Shown here piece by piece: positions 59,831 to 64,000 of a DNA stretch of 64,000 nucleotides. Below the pieces are notes generated by a model. That model was not told the DNA's origin, did not search any database, and saw nothing but the letters and a program-made list of their open reading frames with translations. The stretch comes from Paulownia fortunei (lineage: Eukaryota; Streptophyta; Magnoliopsida; Lamiales; Paulowniaceae), in the NCBI GenBank assembly GCA_019321725.1, contig CM033107.1, forward strand, positions 14,561,445-14,625,444, in the 5' to 3' direction. The stretch's first letter is position 1. Every line of letters starts with the position of its first letter. Made by a program: the position numbers and the translations under genes.

Positions 59831-60540
59831 TTCTTTTAATGATATGTGAGTTCCGGAGGCAATAATCCACCTACAAGATAATTCATAAAATCTGCATACC
59901 AAGGTAAATTATCTTTGATTGCCAAAATAAACTCATCTGGGAAAAATTCTTTAATTGTCCTTCAAAGTTCTCATTTTTCTGCTCCAACCTCAATAAGTGA
60001 TCCGCTTCACTTCCCTTCTTATCTTTGATTTCAAGATCAAATTCTTAAAGGAGTATCCACCGAATTAGCCTTGGTTTTGCATCTTTTTTGGCAAAGAGGT
60101 ACCTAATAGCCGAATGATCGGTATACACTATCACCTTGGTACCTATAAGATAAGCACAAAATTTATCAAATGCAAAAACAACGACTAATAATTCTTTTTC
60201 AGTGGTGGTGTAATTTTGTTGAGCATCGTCAAGTGTTTGGCTTGTATAGTAAATGGCCCTAAAATTTTATCTTTTCTTTATCCTAATACTGCTCCAACCA
60301 CATAATCACTAGCATCACACATAAGTTCAAATGGTTGGGTCCAATCCGGTACCACCATAATAGGAGCTGAAATGAGAGCCTTCTTGATGTGATCAAAGTC
60401 CTGTAAGCAATCAACATTAAAGTCAAATAGCTTATCTTTTTCCAAAAGGTTGCATAAAAGTTTTACAATTTTTGAAAAATCTTTAATGAATCTTCTATAA
60501 AACCCGACATGTCCCAAAAAACTACGAATAGCTTTCACAT
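59831..60540 (-). pseudogene. pol: Ath-4 RNase H
   Basis: The open stretch 60278-60538 begins with SFLGHVGFYRRFIKDFSKI, the end of the reverse transcriptase connection. It continues to ALISAPIMVVPDWTQPFELMCDASDYVVGAVLG, the first RNase H motif with its aspartate. Further segments (59990-60270) are broken by frameshifts and stops, with remnants of the YSDHxAIRYL region near 60100-60120. Confidence 0.82.
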
Positions 60541-61740
60541 TGATTGGTGGTGGAAGTTTTTCAATAGTAATATTTTTTTGCTCGGTCTACCTCAAGTCCT
60601 TCGGAGGACACTCGGTGACCTAAAATAATACCTTCTTTTACCATAAAATGGCATTTTTCCCAATTCAAAACAAGGTTAGTCTCCTCACATCTCTGCAAAA
60701 TAAGAGAGAGATTATGTAGACATATATCAAATCATAAGCCAAATACTGAAAAATCATCTATAAAAATTTCCATTATGTTCTCCACCATATCATGAAAAAT
60801 TGCCATCATGCATCTTTGAAATGTGGCTGGAGCATTACACAATCCAAATAGCATTCTTCAAAAAGTAAAAGTACCATAAGGACATGTGAATGTTATTTTC
60901 TCTTGGTCTTTGGGTGCTATAACAATTTGATTGTACCTCGAATAATCATCTAGAAAATAATAGTATCGATACCCTGCAAATCGGTCTAACATTTGATCAA
61001 TAAATTGGAGGGGAAAATGGTCTTTACGAGTAGCTTTGTTGAGTTTTCTATAATCAATATACGCTCGCCAACCTGTGACCGTCCTTGTTGATATTAATTC
61101 ATTGTTATCATTTTGAATTATGGTCATGCCACCTTTTTTTGGAACTACATGAACTGGACTCACCCAAGAACTATCAAAAATTGCATAAATAATTCCAACA
61201 TTCAACCATTTCAAGACTTCATTTCTTACAACCTCTTTCATTGCAGGATTTAGTTTACGTTGATGTTCAATAGATGGTTTGTAAGATTCTTCCATTAAGA
61301 TTTTATGCATGATAATTAAAGGACTAATGCTTTTTAAATCAAAAATTGACCAACCAATAACAAATTTATGCTCTCTTAAAACACGAAGCAATTTCTCAAC
61401 CTCTAAAGGAGATAGGGATGCATAAATAATTACCGGATACATGTTGTTAACACCTAGAAATTCATACCACAAATGCTCGGGAAGTGCTTTCAACTCCGGT
61501 GATATTGTGTGTTCCTTGATTGTGGTATCTCCTATTGCTTCTTTGCATTTATCCTTTTTCAACTCCACCTCTCCTGATTCAAAAAATAGCAAGTAATGTA
61601 TTACATCATCATTGTCAATATCATGGTTATTACCTTGCATTATGGAATGAAATCGCTCTAAAAGTTCGATAGAAATTTGTTTGAGGAAATGATCATGCAA
61701 GCAAGTTTCTAACATTTCAATCCTATTACAAGTATGTGGT
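60541..61740 (-). pseudogene. pol: Ath-4 reverse transcriptase with pre-RT linker
   Basis: An intact 285-residue stretch (60858-61715) contains LKALPEHLWYEFLG, HKFVIGWSIFDLKSI, HQRKLNPAMKEVVRNEVLKWLNVGIIYAI, SSWVSPVHVVPKKGG, YIDYRKLNKATRKDHFPLQFIDQMLDR and FLDDYSRYNQI. After a frameshift near 60858 come NAPATFQRCM, the catalytic FIDDF at 60750-60764, LVLNWEKCHFMVKEGII and GHRVSSEG. The second half is interrupted by stops. These are Athila-type polymerase motifs in full order. Confidence 0.9.
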
Positions 61741-62300
61741 TCCTCTTAAAACTTCAATGCACGATAAATGTTAAACATCACTTTATCCTTATTAACTCTT
61801 AGAGTTAATTCACCGCGTTACACATCAATCAAAGCATGCCTCGTAGCAAGGAATGGTCGACCAAGAATTAAAGGGATTTCTTGGTCTTTCTCCATATCTA
61901 ACACCACAAAATCTGCAGAAAATATAAATTTATCCACTTTTACCAATACATCTTCAACAACTTCTCTTAGTTAGGTGAGAGACCTATCCGCTAATTGCAA
62001 GGTGAGAGTGGATGGCTTGACTTCTCCAATTTCTAATTTCTTGAAAACAGAAAGTGGAATCAAATTAATACTTGCTCCAAGATCACATAATGCTTTATCA
62101 AAGAAAGATCCTCCTATGGTACAAGGAATAATAAAACTCCATGGATCTTTTAATTTTTGAAGAAGCTTTTTCTATAAAATAGCACTACATTCCTCTGTGA
62201 GATTTACAGTTTTAAATTCCACCAATAGTCTTTTTCTTGACATCACATATTTCATGTACTTGGTGTAGTTAGGCATTTGCTCAAGAGCATCTGCAAAAGG
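61741..62300 (-). pseudogene. pol: Ath-4 aspartic protease
   Basis: The minus-strand frame reads DLGASINLIPLSVFKKLEIGE near 62020-62085, with the active site intact. It continues through LTLQLADRSLT, a stop at about 61975, [46 protein letters not shown], and a stop near 61820. The plus-strand frames at 61768-62160 are shadows. The protease would process Gag-Pol; it is disabled by at least two stops. Confidence 0.85.
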
Positions 62301-63876
62301 AATGTTGATATGAATCTTCTTGAAAATTTTCAAAAATTTTGCAAATTATGAATCAATCTTTTTCTTTTGAAATCTTTGTGGAAAAGGAATAGGAACATTA
62401 AATTTAGGAGAAGTTTCAAAGTTAGGAGTAGATTTTAGGTTCTCAGCCCCTGTTTGTTCATTTCTCTGCCTTTCTTCTTCCCTTAGGTGTTCCTCTATAG
62501 GACATTCACTCGAAGTGTCCACGATTGGCTTATCAACTTGTAAACTTTTCATTTCTGGCCCCTTGATTTTGGTTCCACTCCGAAGTTAGATAGCTTTGCA
62601 ATGCTCCTTTGGATTGATTTCTGTATCACTTGGAAAATTTTCTTTATATTTTTTAGCATTAATTTCAGTAGTAAGTTGTCCAATTTGAGTCTCCATTGAT
62701 TTCATTGAAGCTCCTAGCTGCCCTAATTGAGTCTCAATATTGTCTATCTTCACTTCATCCTTATTCAATCGAACTCTTGTCTCGCCAATGGCAGTGCTTA
62801 GCAAATCCTCCAATGATGCCTTTTTTTCACCTACATAGGGATTGGGAATTGGTGGATTGTTGTAACTCGATGGAGGTTAAAGCACATTTCGATTATTGGC
62901 ATAGAAAAAATTATCATAATTTTTAAGTCCCGGATAGTAGTGAGTAGGTAATTGATTTCCTTAGAAATTGAAATTACGATTATTGACAAAGTATACCTGC
63001 TCATTTCCTTTGGTTTTCACAAATGAAGTGCTAGTAAATACCATGGAATCCATTCCATGAGAAGCTCCATTAGAAGTCCAAGTTGTAAATTGGTTAGAAA
63101 GAGCATAAACTTGTGCAGCTAATTGAGTAAGTGAATCTACCTCAAAAAAACTCCACCAACCTTTTTAATAGAAGATCTCTTAATAGGCCATTGATAACTA
63201 TTAGTAGCCATCTCCTCAAGCAAAATATGGGCTTCGTCTGCGGTCTTAGACATTAAAGTCCCACCTACGGCAACATCTATTATGGTTCGAGTTTGTCCAT
63301 TCAAATCATTGTAGAAGTATTGTACCTACTGCCAATCCTCATAATCATGTTGAGGACACCTTCTTAGAAAATTCTTAAACCTCTCCCAAGCTTCATATAA
63401 TGGTTCAAAATCTTATTGGCAGAATTGAGCTATCTCATTCTTGAGTTGAAGTGTCTTGCTTGGTGGAAAGTACTTATCAAGAAATTTTTGCGTCAAGTCA
63501 TTCCAACTCAGTATGCTACTTGGTGCAAAAGATTGTAACTATAGCCTATCTTTATCCTGGAGTGAGAATGGAAATAAGCCAAGTCTAATGGCATCGTCGG
63601 GTACTCCATTCATTTTGATGGTGTCATAAATCTCCAAAAATATGGCTAAGTGTGCATTAGGATCCTCCAACGCACTTCCTCCAAATTGATTTTGTTGCAC
63701 TATGCTAATAAGAGCTGGTTTAAGCTCAAAATTATTGGCATTGATCGATTGTTGAACTATCCTGGAGTAGTTTTGTTAATGGTTGGTTGAAAATAGTCTC
63801 GGATAGCTCGTTGTGGTGGTGGTTGTTATAATGGAAGATTAGTGTTCATATTAGCATTTTTGATATTATCCGCCAT
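62301..63876 (-). pseudogene. gag: Ath-4 gag
   Basis: Starts with ATG at 63876 (MADNIKNANMNTN). Degenerate frames read QRAIRDYFQPTIN, NANNFELKPALISIVQQN, LEDPNAHLAIFLEICDTIK, GVPDDAIRLGLFPFSLQDK and YEAWERFKNFLRRCPQHDYEDW, a clear Athila capsid. The C-terminal part (62346-62813) has LEDLLSTAIGETRVRLNKDE, METQIGQLTTEIN, FPSDTEINPKEHCKAI and LRSGTKI, then a charged tail. At least six stops occur, mostly at former Gln or Trp codons. No zinc knuckle is visible, unlike Ath-3. Confidence 0.86.
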
Positions 63877-64000
63877 GGCTTGATTGTCAAATTATTTTGC
63901 TACTCTAATAGCCCAAAGAGTGCGCACAATTTTTGGATCAAAATAACCCAAGTCAAGACTCCTAAACTTACGCATACAAATATATATAATCCAATGCAAG
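63877..64000 (-). other. Ath-4 leader, truncated by window edge
   Basis: The sequence before the gag ATG, on the minus strand, corresponds to the untranslated leader. No primer-binding site is reached before the window ends; in Ath-3 it lies about 180 bases from the gag start, so it should be just outside. Confidence 0.55.

Larger units (their letters stand above)
57084..64000 (-). mobile_element. Ath-4, Athila-like element (continues past window)
   Basis: A minus-strand element running off the right edge: gag from 63876, protease, reverse transcriptase, RNase H, truncated integrase, non-coding 3' region, polypurine tract (57761-57775) and 3' LTR (from 57760). The LTR is interrupted by Ath-3 at 57083. 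Primer site and 5' LTR must lie beyond 64000. It is related to but clearly distinct from Ath-2 and Ath-3. Confidence 0.85.

Overview
The window is repeat-dense nuclear DNA from a flowering plant, probably a dicot. The evidence is AT-rich sequence, plant-specific retroelement lineages (Athila-like and chromodomain-bearing Ty3/gypsy, plus a Ty1/copia family) and the relic of a plant cytokinin-activating LOG-like gene. I see no intact host gene, no tRNA or rRNA gene and no CRISPR array. Nearly everything is LTR retrotransposon in several layers of nesting, and every coding region found is broken.

Labels used below: Ath-1 to Ath-4 are Athila-like Ty3/gypsy elements; Chr-1 is a chromovirus family with LTRs of about 2.3 kb; Chr-2 is a second chromovirus family with LTRs of about 2-3 kb; Cop-1 is a Ty1/copia family with LTRs of about 1.6-1.7 kb.

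Layout. 120-1714 and 10549-11306 are plus-strand Ath-1 (LTR, tRNA-Asp primer site, gag, protease remnant), split by a minus-strand Chr-1 element at 1715-10548. 11307-23453 is a pile of chromovirus LTRs: Chr-2 LTR, Chr-1 LTR, a Chr-2 pol fragment, a truncated Chr-1 LTR, then the LOG-like pseudogene (19643-20281), then a Chr-2 LTR. 24021-31142 is minus-strand Ath-2, with gag to integrase and a 5' LTR but no 3' LTR. 31143-36376 holds three head-to-tail Cop-1 LTRs. 36377-38255 is the 3' end of an Ath-1-type element (plus-strand LTR). 38735-44301 is Cop-1: a minus-strand pol remnant, then a head-to-head pair of LTRs. 44314-51620 holds two decayed minus-strand Chr-2 elements, each with a chromodomain. 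51621-52473 is another Cop-1-like LTR piece. 52474-52573 is a 100-N assembly gap. 52574-57083 is minus-strand Ath-3 (partial RT to gag, primer site, 5' LTR), inserted in the 3' LTR of minus-strand Ath-4 (57084 to beyond 64000).

The gag-pol genes are the replication machinery of these elements: capsid, protease, reverse transcriptase, RNase H and integrase, with a targeting chromodomain in Chr-1 and Chr-2. None could act in cis today because of stop codons, frameshifts and deletions. Many changes are C-to-T or G-to-A transitions, as expected from long-term cytosine methylation in silenced DNA. I found no new biological system; the points of interest are structural (nesting, tandem and inverted LTRs, chimeric junctions) and the LOG-like relic.
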